Assembly (NCBI RefSeq): GCF_038396765.1
Contig: NZ_CP150096.1
Location: 3,579,001 to 3,643,000 of the forward strand
Direction of reading: 5' to 3'
DNA: 64,000 nt
DNA from: Chitinophaga caseinilytica
GTDB lineage: Bacteria > Bacteroidota > Bacteroidia > Chitinophagales > Chitinophagaceae
Within the stretch, counting starts at the first letter, position 1. Every line of letters begins with the position of its first letter. Of this stretch, positions 37,689 to 45,977 are shown in pieces. The notes under the pieces are model-generated. The model worked only from the letters and a program-made list of their open reading frames with translations. It was not told the origin of the DNA and did not search any database. A program made the translations under genes and the position numbers.

Positions 37689-40600
37689 ATGACGAAAATT
37701 GTCCTCGACAACTGCCGGCGGCCAGTCACCGCCCTGCTCGCGCTATTCCTTTCCTTTTTAATGCAATCGTATGCACAAACATTGCCCGCCAACTTCTCGC
37801 GGGTGAGCGTAACGGGTGGCTTGACCGGCCCCACATCCTTCGCCTTCCTGCCCGACGGGCGCGTCCTCATTTGCCAGCAAAACGGGCAGTTGCGGGTGTT
37901 CAAGAACGGCAGCCTCCTGTCTACCCCCGCCGTTTCCCTATCGGTCAATACCAGCGGGGAAAGGGGATTGATCGGCATCGCAGTGGACCCCGCCTTTTCC
38001 ACCAACAGCTACATTTACCTGTATTACACCTCGTCGTCGGGCCCCCACAACCGCGTGAGCCGCTTCACCATGAACGGCGACCTCGCGCAGTCGGAACTGG
38101 CTTTGCTCGATATGCCCACCCTCAGCGCCATCTATCACAACGGCGGCGGCCTGGCATTCGACAACTCCGGCAAGCTCCTCATCGCCACGGGCGATAACAA
38201 GGTAGGCGCCAATTCCTCGAACCTGGACAGCTACCTCGGCAAAGTGCTCCGCATCAACACCGACGGCTCCGTGCCATCCGGCAACCCCTTCACCGGCGGC
38301 GCCCAGCGCAGCAGGGTATGGGCCTACGGCCTCAGGAACCCCTTCACCATCGCCACAGACCCCGTCAGCGGAAAAATCTACGTCAACGACGTGGGCGAAG
38401 CCACCTGGGAAGAAATCAACGACGCCACCACCGGAGGCCGCAATTTCGGATGGCCCACAAAGGAAGGGAATTGCACCTCCGGCTGCACGGGCTTCACCAA
38501 CCCCATCTATGTGTACGCCACCAACCGCACCACCAATCCACCCAACGGACAAGGATGCGCCATCAACGGCGGCACGTTCCTCGCGGCCACCAACACCAAC
38601 TGGCCGGCTACCTATCACGGCAAATACTTCTTCCTCGATTATTGCGGCTCCTGGATCGATTACATTAACCCCGCATCGCCAGCGACCCGGAACGGCTTCG
38701 CTTCCGCGCTCAGCGACGAGCTCACCACCATGAAGCAGGGCACAGACGGCGATCTGTATTTCCTCCGCAGGGCCAATAACACGCTTTACAAGATCATTTA
38801 CACCGGCAGCGCGGCGCCCGTCATCACCGCGCAACCGCAAAGCATTTCCGTGCCCCAGGGCGGCAACGCCACCTTCACGGTTTCGGCAAGTGGCACACCG
38901 GCGCCCACGTTCCAATGGAGAAAAGGCGCTGCCAATATTGCCGGGGCCACGGCTGCCGCGTACACCATCAATAACGTACAACCCGCCATCGCCGGTTCGT
39001 ATAACGTGGTGGTGACCAACAGCGCGGGATCCGTGACCAGCACCAGTGCCACCCTCACCGTAACCGCGCCCAACACGGCGCCTGTGGCTTCGATCGCAGG
39101 TCCGGCGAACGGCTCCGTGTTCAGGGGAGGAGACGTGATCAGTTACAACGGCAGCGGTTCCGATGCGGAAGATGGCACCTTGCCGGCTTCGGCGTTCGTT
39201 TGGTGGGTGGATTTCCATCACGCCAATCACCATCACCCCGGTCCTGCGTTGACGCCCGGCGCTGTATCGGGCAGTTTTCCCATTTCCACGCAAGGCCATA
39301 CCGAAACCGATATCTGGTACCGGCTTTATCTGGAAGTAACGGATTCACAGGGAGGCAAAGACACGACGTTCGTCGAGATTTTCCCGGTGACGTCGGATGT
39401 AAGTTTGCAGTCGGTTCCTGCTGGACTTACCATCACGCTGAACGACATTCCCTATACCACGCCCCACGTCCAGAATTCCCTTTCGGGCATGGTGCGGCCC
39501 ATGGCGGCGGTGAGCCCGCAGGTGCTGAACGGCACTACGTATGTTTTCGATTATTGGGAACATGGCGGACCGCGCGTGCAGAACATCACGGTCGGCGATA
39601 ATCCCGTTACCTACACGGCGGTGTTCAAAACGGCGCCCGCGCCCGTGAACCTCCTGCCTGTGCACGACGCTTATGTGCGCGATGGAACGAATGCCGCCAT
39701 CACCCACGGTACCACCGATTCCACATTGCTCATCACCAAAGTTTCGCCCGCAGGGCAGGTGAACAACGCCCGCGAAAGCTATCTGCAGTTCGATCTCGGC
39801 AGCATTACCGGTCCGCCGGCTTCGGTGGTTTTGAAGGTGTATGGGAAACTCGATCTGACGACGGTGCCTTCGGTAGGCGTAGGTGCTTATTCGGTGGCGA
39901 ACACCACGTGGACGGAGAACACGCTCACCTGGAACAACAAACCCGCTACCAGCGCCAATCCACTGGCTTCGGTGATCGTAACCAATGCGGCGTTCGCCTA
40001 TTACGAATTCGATGTTACGGCATATGTGCAGGCCGAGAAAGCTGCCGGCCGCAACAAGGTGTCGTTTGCGCTGAAGAGCCAGGCGGCACATGATCCGCGG
40101 ATATTCTGGAATGCCAGCGAGTTCGGTTCCAACCCGCCGCTGCTGTCGGTGATCGCGGGAGACGGCGGTACCGAACCGCCCTGTGAACCGGTAACCGCGA
40201 GTGGCGACGACGGCAACGTGGCGGCCAATGTGCTCGACAATGATCTGGCCACGCGCTGGTCGTTCCAGGGCGACGGCCAATGGATCGCATTCTGCCTGGG
40301 CGATACGCTCAACGTGACGGCGGTGCAGATCGCATTCTACAACGGCAACGTGCGGTCATCCAACTTCGACATTCAGGCGAGCAACAACGGCAGCAGCTGG
40401 AACACGGTGGCGGCGGGCCTCAGCAGCAGCGGTACTTCGCTGGCGCTGGAAACGTTCAACATTCCGGCAACGCAGGCCAAATACATCCGCATCCTCGGCC
40501 ACGGCAACAGCGTGAACTTATGGAACAGCTACACCGAAGTGAAATTTACGACAGGTGGTGGGGGAGGAACGGTGGAAACGGCGCTGACGGCCATTCACGA

Positions 40601-41405
40601 CGCTTATGTGCGCAATGGCACCAACGCTGCGGTGACGCATGGCACTACCGATCCCAACGCACTTGTCGTGAAGCTCAACAGTTCACCCACGGCGGGCAAC
40701 GACCGTATCACCTATCTCACCTTCAATACCGCCGGTATCACCGGAACGGTGAGCGATGTGAAGATCAGGCTGTTCGGCGGGTTGACGGACAATCGCAGCG
40801 CGAACATCCCCCTTACCGCCAGCGGTGTGGCTACCACTTCGTGGACGGAAAGCACCATCAACTGGAACAACAAGCCGGCCGCCGGCGCATCCGCATTGGC
40901 AACGGTTACGGTGACCGACTCGGTGCCCCGGCCCTACAATTGGGACGTGACCAGTTATGTGAACGCTGAAAGGGCGGCCGGCAGGAACACGGTATCGTTC
41001 GCCATCCAGGCCACGGCGGTTTCCACGCCGATCCTGACCTTCCGGTCAGACGAAGCGGGCGGCAATGTTCCTCAGCTCATCCTGACGCATACGCAAAGTC
41101 TCGCACCGACGGCGATCGCCATGGCGAAACTGCCCGAACCGGCGAAGGAAGGCGAACTTTTAGCGAGCTTCCCGAACCCCTTCGGCAACGAGCTGACAGT
41201 GACCTACACGCTTAAACATGAAGGCAGGGTGCAGCTCGCGCTGTTCGACGTGCAGGGCCGGCAAGTGGCGCTCCTGGCAGATGCCGTACAGCCTGCGGGC
41301 CAGCACAGGGCTACTTTCGGGGTGGCGAAACATCCATCCGGCATGTACATCCTGCAGCTGCGGCATGGCAATAAAGCGGTCCATCAAAAACTGGTGAAGA
41401 AATAG
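37689..41405 (+). CDS. Secreted multidomain sugar dehydrogenase (GSDH) with T9SS sorting tail
   Basis: A 1238-residue exported protein. Order: signal peptide (about 1-30); a glucose/sorbosone dehydrogenase beta-propeller (about 32-360; PTSFAFLPDGRVLICQQNGQL, ERGLIGIAVDPAF, YNGGG-like YHNGGGLAFD, YGLRNPFTIATDP); an Ig-like domain (about 375-460); a PKD-like/cadherin-like region (about 460-640); a DNRLRE/CBM96-type domain (about 650-835); an F5/8-type-C-like domain (about 838-960, VLDNDLATRWSFQGDGQWI); a second DNRLRE/CBM96 copy (about 965-1130); and a type IX sorting domain (about 1160-1238, FPNPFGNELTVTY and PSGMYILQLRHG). Probably PQQ-dependent, cell-surface attached or released, bound to carbohydrate. 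Confidence 0.92.
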   Translation: MTKIVLDNCRRPVTALLALFLSFLMQSYAQTLPANFSRVSVTGGLTGPTSFAFLPDGRVLICQQNGQLRVFKNGSLLSTPAVSLSVNTSGERGLIGIAVDPAFSTNSYIYLYYTSSSGPHNRVSRFTMNGDLAQSELALLDMPTLSAIYHNGGGLAFDNSGKLLIATGDNKVGANSSNLDSYLGKVLRINTDGSVPSGNPFTGGAQRSRVWAYGLRNPFTIATDPVSGKIYVNDVGEATWEEINDATTGGRNFGWPTKEGNCTSGCTGFTNPIYVYATNRTTNPPNGQGCAINGGTFLAATNTNWPATYHGKYFFLDYCGSWIDYINPASPATRNGFASALSDELTTMKQGTDGDLYFLRRANNTLYKIIYTGSAAPVITAQPQSISVPQGGNATFTVSASGTPAPTFQWRKGAANIAGATAAAYTINNVQPAIAGSYNVVVTNSAGSVTSTSATLTVTAPNTAPVASIAGPANGSVFRGGDVISYNGSGSDAEDGTLPASAFVWWVDFHHANHHHPGPALTPGAVSGSFPISTQGHTETDIWYRLYLEVTDSQGGKDTTFVEIFPVTSDVSLQSVPAGLTITLNDIPYTTPHVQNSLSGMVRPMAAVSPQVLNGTTYVFDYWEHGGPRVQNITVGDNPVTYTAVFKTAPAPVNLLPVHDAYVRDGTNAAITHGTTDSTLLITKVSPAGQVNNARESYLQFDLGSITGPPASVVLKVYGKLDLTTVPSVGVGAYSVANTTWTENTLTWNNKPATSANPLASVIVTNAAFAYYEFDVTAYVQAEKAAGRNKVSFALKSQAAHDPRIFWNASEFGSNPPLLSVIAGDGGTEPPCEPVTASGDDGNVAANVLDNDLATRWSFQGDGQWIAFCLGDTLNVTAVQIAFYNGNVRSSNFDIQASNNGSSWNTVAAGLSSSGTSLALETFNIPATQAKYIRILGHGNSVNLWNSYTEVKFTTGGGGGTVETALTAIHDAYVRNGTNAAVTHGTTDPNALVVKLNSSPTAGNDRITYLTFNTAGITGTVSDVKIRLFGGLTDNRSANIPLTASGVATTSWTESTINWNNKPAAGASALATVTVTDSVPRPYNWDVTSYVNAERAAGRNTVSFAIQATAVSTPILTFRSDEAGGNVPQLILTHTQSLAPTAIAMAKLPEPAKEGELLASFPNPFGNELTVTYTLKHEGRVQLALFDVQGRQVALLADAVQPAGQHRATFGVAKHPSGMYILQLRHGNKAVHQKLVKK

Positions 41406-41411
41406 CAAACA

Positions 41412-41445
41412 TAGCGGCGGCGCGGGTTTGTGCCGCCGCTAAAAT
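41412..41445 (+). terminator. Terminator of the sugar dehydrogenase gene
   Basis: TAGCGGCGGC/GCCGCCGCTA, a perfect 10-bp stem, followed by AAATTTTC. Confidence 0.8.
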
Positions 41446-41460
41446 TTTCGCGGCGGGATA

Positions 41461-41493
41461 TTTGTTTTTGTGTCGCAAACAATAGTATATTTG
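41461..41493 (+). promoter_or_regulatory. Promoter of tRNA-Gly
   Basis: TTTG at 41461-41464, 21-nt spacer, TATATTTG at 41486-41493; both elements match the Bacteroidota consensus. Confidence 0.75.
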
Positions 41494-41497
41494 TCCT

Positions 41498-41520
41498 CTT
41501 CCCCGCAAAAAACGGGGAAG
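41498..41520 (+). other. Leader hairpin between promoter and tRNA-Gly
   Basis: CTTCCCCG/CGGGGAAG, a perfect 8-bp stem with a 7-nt loop, placed 4 nt before the tRNA. It may guide 5' processing. Confidence 0.6.
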
Positions 41521-41524
41521 ATCA

Positions 41525-41597
41525 GCGGGAATAGCTCATTTGGTAGAGCATCAGCTTCCCAAGCTGAGGGTGGCCGGTTCGAGCCCGGTTTCCCGCT
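41525..41597 (+). tRNA. tRNA-Gly (CCC)
   Basis: A 73-nt cloverleaf. The acceptor stem GCGGGAA pairs with TTCCCGC, the D stem is GCTC/GAGC, the anticodon stem TCAGC/GCTGA encloses loop TTCCCAA with anticodon CCC (reads GGG), and the T arm is GCCGG-TTCGAGC-CCGGT. CCA is not encoded. Confidence 0.95.
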
Positions 41598-41607
41598 CAA
41601 TGGAAAG

Positions 41608-41636
41608 GCAAACGTCGGAGGGCGTTTGCTTTTTTT
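41608..41636 (+). terminator. Terminator of tRNA-Gly
   Basis: GCAAACG/CGTTTGC stem followed by seven T, 10 nt after the tRNA. Confidence 0.85.
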
Positions 41637-41805
41637 ATGTCCGGGCATAGGTGCCAAAGGGTTCGAGGACAAGGCCCAATGCACAGCACAGGTAAACCGC
41701 CAATACCCGCTCCGTTAACCGGGAAAGCGTATCCATTAATCGGGATGGACTGATCCTGCGAATTAAATTTACCTTGGGATCCTGATTCTAACCCCTGAAA
41801 ATTCC

Positions 41806-42411
41806 ATGCAAACCGAAATCGATAATTTCCGCATCATCGAAACGCCTGAAGCAGCAGAACTGTGGTTCCGCAGGTCGTTTAAGGATTGGTTCGACCTTTT
41901 CTTTTCCCTACTTTTTACTGGTGGCGCCGCATGGCTGACGGCCTTTGTCTTTCAAAGAGACGAAATGGGAGGAGGGAGCATTGTGTTTGGGGTTTTCATC
42001 ACGATCATCACGGTGCTCCTGGCGGCCGATTGTTGGTCGCGGGTTGTGAGCGCTACAGGCAGGATACTATGGATCGATAAACGGGCGAAAACCCTCACCA
42101 TCCGGCCCAACATTTTTACACGCCGTACCTTTCCCCTGAAAGCTGTCGCAGGTCTCACTTCCAGCGAGCGCGGCAGCCGGCCCGACCGCTTGCATTACAT
42201 CCGCCGTTCCCTTCCGCGCACCCTGCGGCTCCGCCTGAAAAACGGGCGCCTGGTAGCGTTGGCTTATCTTCCCACCAACAACACCTTTAACTTCGGCAAC
42301 CGCTATCCGCGTACCGAAGCAATTATGCGCGCGAAAAAAGTGGCTGATGAGATGAACCGGCTGCTGGATGCGGAATTAAAGAGGGAAGGGGCTGCCCATC
42401 AACGGAAATGA
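41806..42411 (+). CDS. Two-helix membrane protein of unknown function
   Basis: A 201-residue protein. A short cytosolic head (about 1-28) leads to two membrane helices (about 30-50 and 58-77). The following soluble part has strands (GRILWIDKRAKTLTIRP, FPLKAVAGLTSSE, TLRLRLKNGRLVALAYL) that look like a bacterial PH-like domain, and a basic helical tail. No family is recognised. A TACCTTGG near-match to the -7 box lies at 41770-41777. Confidence 0.75.
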   Translation: MQTEIDNFRIIETPEAAELWFRRSFKDWFDLFFSLLFTGGAAWLTAFVFQRDEMGGGSIVFGVFITIITVLLAADCWSRVVSATGRILWIDKRAKTLTIRPNIFTRRTFPLKAVAGLTSSERGSRPDRLHYIRRSLPRTLRLRLKNGRLVALAYLPTNNTFNFGNRYPRTEAIMRAKKVADEMNRLLDAELKREGAAHQRK

Positions 42412-42426
42412 AAACGGTAAGGAAAA

Positions 42427-42957
42427 TTATGACGATGCGTTTTTCAGCAGGTCGGCATAGCGCTGATAATTCTCCTCATCAAAACAAACGAACGTCACCC
42501 GTTCCAGCGTTCCCGGCTCTTGCAGGAATTCACGGACGGTAGCCACGGCGATTTCCGCTGCTTTATCTTTCGGGAACCTGTAAATACCGGTACTGATATT
42601 CGGGAAGGCGATAGTAGTAACGCCGTTTTCCTGGGCAAGCCGGAGGCTGTTGCGATATGCGTTGGCCAGCAGCGTTTCTTCGTCCGATTTGCCGCCGTTC
42701 CAGACGGGCCCTACGGTATGAATGACAAACTTCGCGTCCAGGTTGCCCGCTGTCGTAATAACCGCTTCGCCTACCTTACAACCGCCCTGCCGGTTCCTGA
42801 TTTCCCTGCACGCTTCCAGGATTTGCGGGCCTCCGGCCTTGTGAATAGCGCCATCCACACCACCGCCGCCCAGCAAGGATGTATTGGCCGCGTTTACGAT
42901 CGCATCTGCCTTCACTTTGGTGATGTCGCCCTTCATAACTTCCAGGTGAGTTTGCAT
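42427..42957 (-). CDS. Macrodomain protein, O-acetyl-ADP-ribose deacetylase-like
   Basis: A 176-residue macrodomain that binds ADP-ribose and probably removes acetyl or ADP-ribosyl groups. The ATG at 42957 is preferred over an upstream start at 43017. Motifs match the MacroD/YmdB class: [34 protein letters not shown] in pieces, VIHTVGPVW, and [19 protein letters not shown] for the phosphate loop. A TACTTTAG near -7 box lies at 42970-42963. Monocistronic. Confidence 0.93.
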   Translation of the reverse strand: MQTHLEVMKGDITKVKADAIVNAANTSLLGGGGVDGAIHKAGGPQILEACREIRNRQGGCKVGEAVITTAGNLDAKFVIHTVGPVWNGGKSDEETLLANAYRNSLRLAQENGVTTIAFPNISTGIYRFPKDKAAEIAVATVREFLQEPGTLERVTFVCFDEENYQRYADLLKNASS

Positions 42958-42999
42958 GTCAGCTAAAGTAGCAAAGCCGGCCCGTACTTCAAAATAAAC

Positions 43000-43127
43000 G
43001 AAAAAAGCGCCCCGCAAAGGAGGCGCTCGCGCGTTCGCTCATCAGCGCATGATTTCCAAGGATACCGGCGCCCGGAGAGCCCCTTCAGCCCCAACCGGCG
43101 CGCCGGATGCAGTTTGTGCCGCTGCAT
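43000..43127 (-). ncRNA. Candidate small RNA or leaderless micro-ORF
   Basis: A perfect minus-strand -7 box TACCTTTG (43140-43133) starts a unit of about 125 nt that ends in a hairpin AGCGCC/GGCGCT with a six-T tract (43027-43000). The transcript would fold: GATGCAG/CTGCATC first, then CCGGCGC/GCGCCGG. An ATG 5 nt after the box opens a 54-codon frame that runs through the hairpin, so a tiny protein is an alternative. It matches no RNA family I know. Confidence 0.35.
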
Positions 43128-43132
43128 CGCTG

Positions 43133-43140
43133 CAAAGGTA
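43133..43140 (-). promoter_or_regulatory. -7 box TACCTTTG of the candidate small RNA
   Basis: Perfect TAnnTTTG on the minus strand, with no annotated gene directly behind it. Confidence 0.45.
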
Positions 43141-43207
43141 TTCCATCAAACCACCCGTTTTCACCGTACTAATTCGTGATTGCATTTTCCGGTAATTCTA
43201 CTCAAGT

Positions 43208-43234
43208 AGAAAGCCGCCTCTATGGGCGGCTTTC
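43208..43234 (-). terminator. Terminator of the 43.3-44.1 kb lipoprotein gene
   Basis: AGAAAGCCGCC/GGCGGCTTTCT, a perfect 11-bp stem with a 5-nt loop. Confidence 0.8.
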
Positions 43235-43284
43235 TGTTGCGGATTTTCGGGGTTACTGTTACAGGATGTATGTGTACTTTAATC

Positions 43285-44118
43285 TTACTTGTCTTTCATA
43301 TACGGGACCAGTTTCTTCGTCAGCTCCGTCATTTCCTCCAGCGACATGCCATCGCCGTCCGTGACCTGGTACACCGCTTCCTGGATGTGGCCGTACGCGC
43401 GCATCCATTCCGGGCGATCGGCGATGGGCTTCGCCAGGTCTGTCGGGGTGCAATGCCGGGTGAGCTTCAGTTTCGGGAAATGATCGAGGTACAGGCCGAT
43501 TTCGAGCAGGGAATTGTGGTCAGTCCAGCCGATCATATCGTATGCGTTCAGCAGGATGGGATAATTCTTGTTCGCGTTTTTCGCGGAAAGGGGCGAAGGT
43601 GCGTTTTTGTTGATGCTGACCACGCCTACATAGATCGTCATGGTGTCTTTCTGCGGACCGGTAGGCGGAACGGTGACGGTTACGTCTTGCGTGAGCATAC
43701 CGGTCTGGTAGCGTTTCCCGGCATCGTTCCTCCGGAAGGAATAGAACAGCGTGCCGGCGGGGAGTTTGTGCTCGCGGGGCGCTTGCGTCGTGTTCACGAA
43801 ATGCACGTCTACATAAAACGTATTCGTATTGCCGTAGAGTTTGGTCAAAGCCGGGTCGAAAACGTGTCCGGGCCTGCGTACGAGTTTAACGCCGGGCCAG
43901 GTGTCTACCGACCGGTAATAGGGCTCGGTGGTGTCGATACCGATGCCGGGGGCGCCCGTGTAAATGATGGGGGACAGCTCGATGTCGCCGCTCCAGTCGG
44001 GCGCTTCGTCATCGTCGTCCTGTTGCTGGCGGTCGGGCTCGGGGAGGGAATCTACGCCGCAGGAGCCGGCCCAGATGGCCATGGTGCAAACAGTAAGACA
44101 AATAAAAAGTTTTTTCAT
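43285..44118 (-). CDS. Lipoprotein of unknown function
   Basis: A 277-residue lipoprotein (lipobox WAGSC, Cys 20) followed by an acidic linker (QQQDDDDEAPD), which in Bacteroidota can act as a surface-export signal. The body has beta-rich segments (FYVDVHFVNTTQAPREHKLPAGTLFYSF, TMTIYVGVVSI) and a helical C-terminus (MSLEEMTELTKKLVPY). The family is not recognised. It stands alone with its own promoter (44255-44248) and terminator. Confidence 0.8.
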   Translation of the reverse strand: MKKLFICLTVCTMAIWAGSCGVDSLPEPDRQQQDDDDEAPDWSGDIELSPIIYTGAPGIGIDTTEPYYRSVDTWPGVKLVRRPGHVFDPALTKLYGNTNTFYVDVHFVNTTQAPREHKLPAGTLFYSFRRNDAGKRYQTGMLTQDVTVTVPPTGPQKDTMTIYVGVVSINKNAPSPLSAKNANKNYPILLNAYDMIGWTDHNSLLEIGLYLDHFPKLKLTRHCTPTDLAKPIADRPEWMRAYGHIQEAVYQVTDGDGMSLEEMTELTKKLVPYMKDK

Positions 44119-44247
44119 GATTGTGACTTTTGAATGTTGAGGCGATTACCGGGAGATGTGTACCGGTTCATTTTTTTGAAGGGGGAAGATGGATTCCGTG
44201 ATGGGGTGAAATGTTTTTTGCATGATGATGAAGCATTATTTACGATG

Positions 44248-44255
44248 CAAAACTA
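44248..44255 (-). promoter_or_regulatory. -7 box TAGTTTTG of the lipoprotein gene
   Basis: Perfect TAnnTTTG on the minus strand; about 130 nt leader. Confidence 0.45.
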
Positions 44256-44315
44256 GGTTCGGGGGAAGGGGGATTTTTCAGTAAAAAGGCTCAATTTTTT
44301 CCTGAGTAGTTGTAC

Positions 44316-44441
44316 TTAACGAAGAGGCCGCCCATACCAGGCGGCCTTGCTGAATGCGGGCAATAACTCGAACGGATGTACATCTTGGTTTTTACGAAGG
44401 GATATGATGGTATGCAGGTGTTTCGGTTTGGGAATCGCCAT
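44316..44441 (-). CDS. Possible 41-residue small protein
   Basis: ATG at 44441, about 20 nt after the expected start of transcription from the TACTTTTG box at 44476-44469. The product would begin MAIPKPKHLHTIISLRKNQ, be basic and have no signal peptide. A GGCCGCC hairpin overlaps its last codons. It is supported only by promoter position and an open frame; it could be a small RNA instead. Confidence 0.3.
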   Translation of the reverse strand: MAIPKPKHLHTIISLRKNQDVHPFELLPAFSKAAWYGRPLR

Positions 44442-44468
44442 CGCTTCGATGCGTTTTCCGACCGGTTG

Positions 44469-44476
44469 CAAAAGTA
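44469..44476 (-). promoter_or_regulatory. -7 box TACTTTTG upstream of the small frame
   Basis: Perfect TAnnTTTG on the minus strand. Confidence 0.4.
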
Positions 44477-44589
44477 ATCCGGCGGATGGGGGATCGCTAC
44501 CGTAGAAGCACCTTGCTTTCCGATTGAGTAGTTGTACGGTGGCGGCGATGGAAGAGATGATGGCATTGCGATGCCGGGCATAAACGAAA

Positions 44590-44611
44590 GAAGCCCCCGG
44601 GCGGGGGCTTC
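44590..44611 (-). terminator. Terminator after the 44.6-45.2 kb gene
   Basis: GAAGCCCCC/GGGGGCTTC, a perfect 9-bp stem with a 4-nt loop; short T-rich tail on the minus strand. Confidence 0.75.
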
Positions 44612-44637
44612 CTCAAAAATATTTCATGCGGCTGTTA

Positions 44638-45150
44638 TCAGGCGGTTTGCCCGATGCGCTGCATGATCCAGCTGTCTTTCAACGGCATCAGCCATTTGGC
44701 TTTCATTTCGCCGAGGGTCAGCACGGTATTGTTGAGATACAGCGTGTCTTTGGTGATATACTCCTTCTCCAGCGCGTATGCCACCTGTTGCAGGGGCAGC
44801 AGCTGGAATTTGTCTTTCACGATGAATCCCAGCAGCAGGCGGTCGAACAGGTTTACTTCGTATTGCCGTTCGATGCTTTTCACGATGCGGACGGAGCTGT
44901 CGGTACTGCAACCGCTCACATGCGTTTCGGTTTCATCGGCGATGAGCACGATCACCTGGTTGAAGAGGAGTTTTCCCCAGCCTTTTACCGGTACGCCGTG
45001 GGCGTTCCATTGGGAAGTGAACTGGTGCAACTGTTCTTCGATCTCCACGGCTTCCTTTTCGTGAAAGGGGCGGTTGCTCTGGTATATCCAAACCCGGGAT
45101 TCGGGGGCAAACCCTTCGGGCAGTTGTTGTATGATGTTAATCTGATCCAT
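44638..45150 (-). CDS. Conserved Bacteroidota protein (often labelled ABC transporter ATPase)
   Basis: A 170-residue cytoplasmic protein. Blocks SRVWIYQSNRPF, HGVPVKGWGKLLFNQVIVLIADE and SGCSTDSSVRIVKSIE are typical of a widely conserved Bacteroidota family. Database names call it an ABC transporter ATPase, but no Walker A, Walker B or ABC signature is visible, so that name should not be trusted. The -7 box TAAATTTG (45163-45156) lies 5 nt before the ATG. The Fe-S oxidoreductase pair is transcribed just upstream on the same strand. Confidence 0.85.
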   Translation of the reverse strand: MDQINIIQQLPEGFAPESRVWIYQSNRPFHEKEAVEIEEQLHQFTSQWNAHGVPVKGWGKLLFNQVIVLIADETETHVSGCSTDSSVRIVKSIERQYEVNLFDRLLLGFIVKDKFQLLPLQQVAYALEKEYITKDTLYLNNTVLTLGEMKAKWLMPLKDSWIMQRIGQTA

Positions 45151-45155
45151 AATGG

Positions 45156-45163
45156 CAAATTTA
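45156..45163 (-). promoter_or_regulatory. -7 box TAAATTTG next to the start codon at 45150
   Basis: Perfect TAnnTTTG with only 5 nt to the ATG, implying a leaderless or near-leaderless transcript. Confidence 0.5.
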
Positions 45164-45184
45164 CGAAATCGCGGGCAAATGGGG

Positions 45185-45973
45185 CTATTCCTGCATGTCG
45201 CGGGCGATGAGCTCGGCCAGGTCCAGCACTTTCACGCTGTCTTCCTTCCCGGTTTCCTTGACGCCGTCTGTGAGCATGGTCATGCAGAACGGGCAGTTGG
45301 AGGCGATGATCTCCGCGCCGGTGTCTACCGCTTCGCGTCCCCGTTCGAAATTGACGCGGGTCGTCCCTTTTTCCTCTTCCTTGAACATTTGTGCGCCGCC
45401 GGCCCCGCAGCACATCCCGCGGCTGCCGCAGCGTTTCATTTCCACGAGCTCGGCGTCGAGGGCTTCGAGCACGGCGCGGGGGGCTTCGTAGATACCGTTG
45501 GCACGGCCGAGGTAGCAGGAGTCGTGATAAGTGATCTTTTTCCCTTTGAAGCTGCCGCCTTCCTTCATTTTGATGCGGCCTTCGTTGATGAGGCCCTGCA
45601 GGAAAGTGGTGTGGTGCATCACTTCATAATGACCGCCCAGTTCGGGGTATTCGTTTTTAAGCGTGTTGAAGCAATGCGGGCAGGCCGTCACGATCTTCTT
45701 CACGCCATAATTATTCAGTACCTGGATGTTGTTGTACGCCATCATCTGGAACAGGAACTCGTTGCCGGCGCGGCGGGCGGGGTCGCCGGTGCAGGCTTCT
45801 TCCTTGCCCAGTACGGCGAATCTGGTGCCGGTGCGGGTGAGGATTTCGGCGAAGGCGCGCGTGATCTTTTGCGAACGTTGGTCGATGCTGCCGGCGCATC
45901 CCACCCAGAAAAGCACTTCGGGCGTTTCGCCTTCGGCAAAGTATTCGGCCATGGTCTTGATCTGCATACTCAT
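45185..45973 (-). CDS. (Fe-S)-binding protein with CCG domains (HdrB/LutA-like)
   Basis: A 262-residue cytosolic subunit with two cysteine-rich CCG domains: VGCAGSIDQR plus TACPHCFNTLKNEYP, and HDSCYLGRANGIYE plus GMCCGAGGAQMF and SNCPFCMTML. Such subunits carry noncubane Fe-S clusters and pass electrons in heterodisulfide-reductase-like or glycolate/lactate oxidase complexes. It lies 4 nt after the membrane-bound Fe-S partner, so the two form a two-subunit oxidoreductase. The electron donor is unknown. Confidence 0.92.
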   Translation of the reverse strand: MSMQIKTMAEYFAEGETPEVLFWVGCAGSIDQRSQKITRAFAEILTRTGTRFAVLGKEEACTGDPARRAGNEFLFQMMAYNNIQVLNNYGVKKIVTACPHCFNTLKNEYPELGGHYEVMHHTTFLQGLINEGRIKMKEGGSFKGKKITYHDSCYLGRANGIYEAPRAVLEALDAELVEMKRCGSRGMCCGAGGAQMFKEEEKGTTRVNFERGREAVDTGAEIIASNCPFCMTMLTDGVKETGKEDSVKVLDLAELIARDMQE

Positions 45974-45977
45974 ATTT

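Larger units (their letters stand above)
44119..44637 (-). other. Intergenic region with two minus-strand promoters
   Basis: It contains the lipoprotein promoter (44255-44248) and an AT-rich leader of about 125 nt. Further up are a second -7 box (44476-44469), a 41-codon frame (44441-44316), a GGCCGCC/GGCGGCC hairpin, and an exact 13-nt direct repeat TGAGTAGTTGTAC at 44303-44315 and 44525-44537. A longer minus-strand frame at 44291-44581 is not convincing. Confidence 0.5.

Noticed and set aside
43000..43060. Hammerhead-like CTGATGA core in the candidate small RNA
   Set aside because: The required GAAA segment after stem II is missing, so self-cleavage is not expected.
44638..45150. ABC transporter ATPase name for this protein
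   Set aside because: No Walker A, Walker B or ABC signature is visible.
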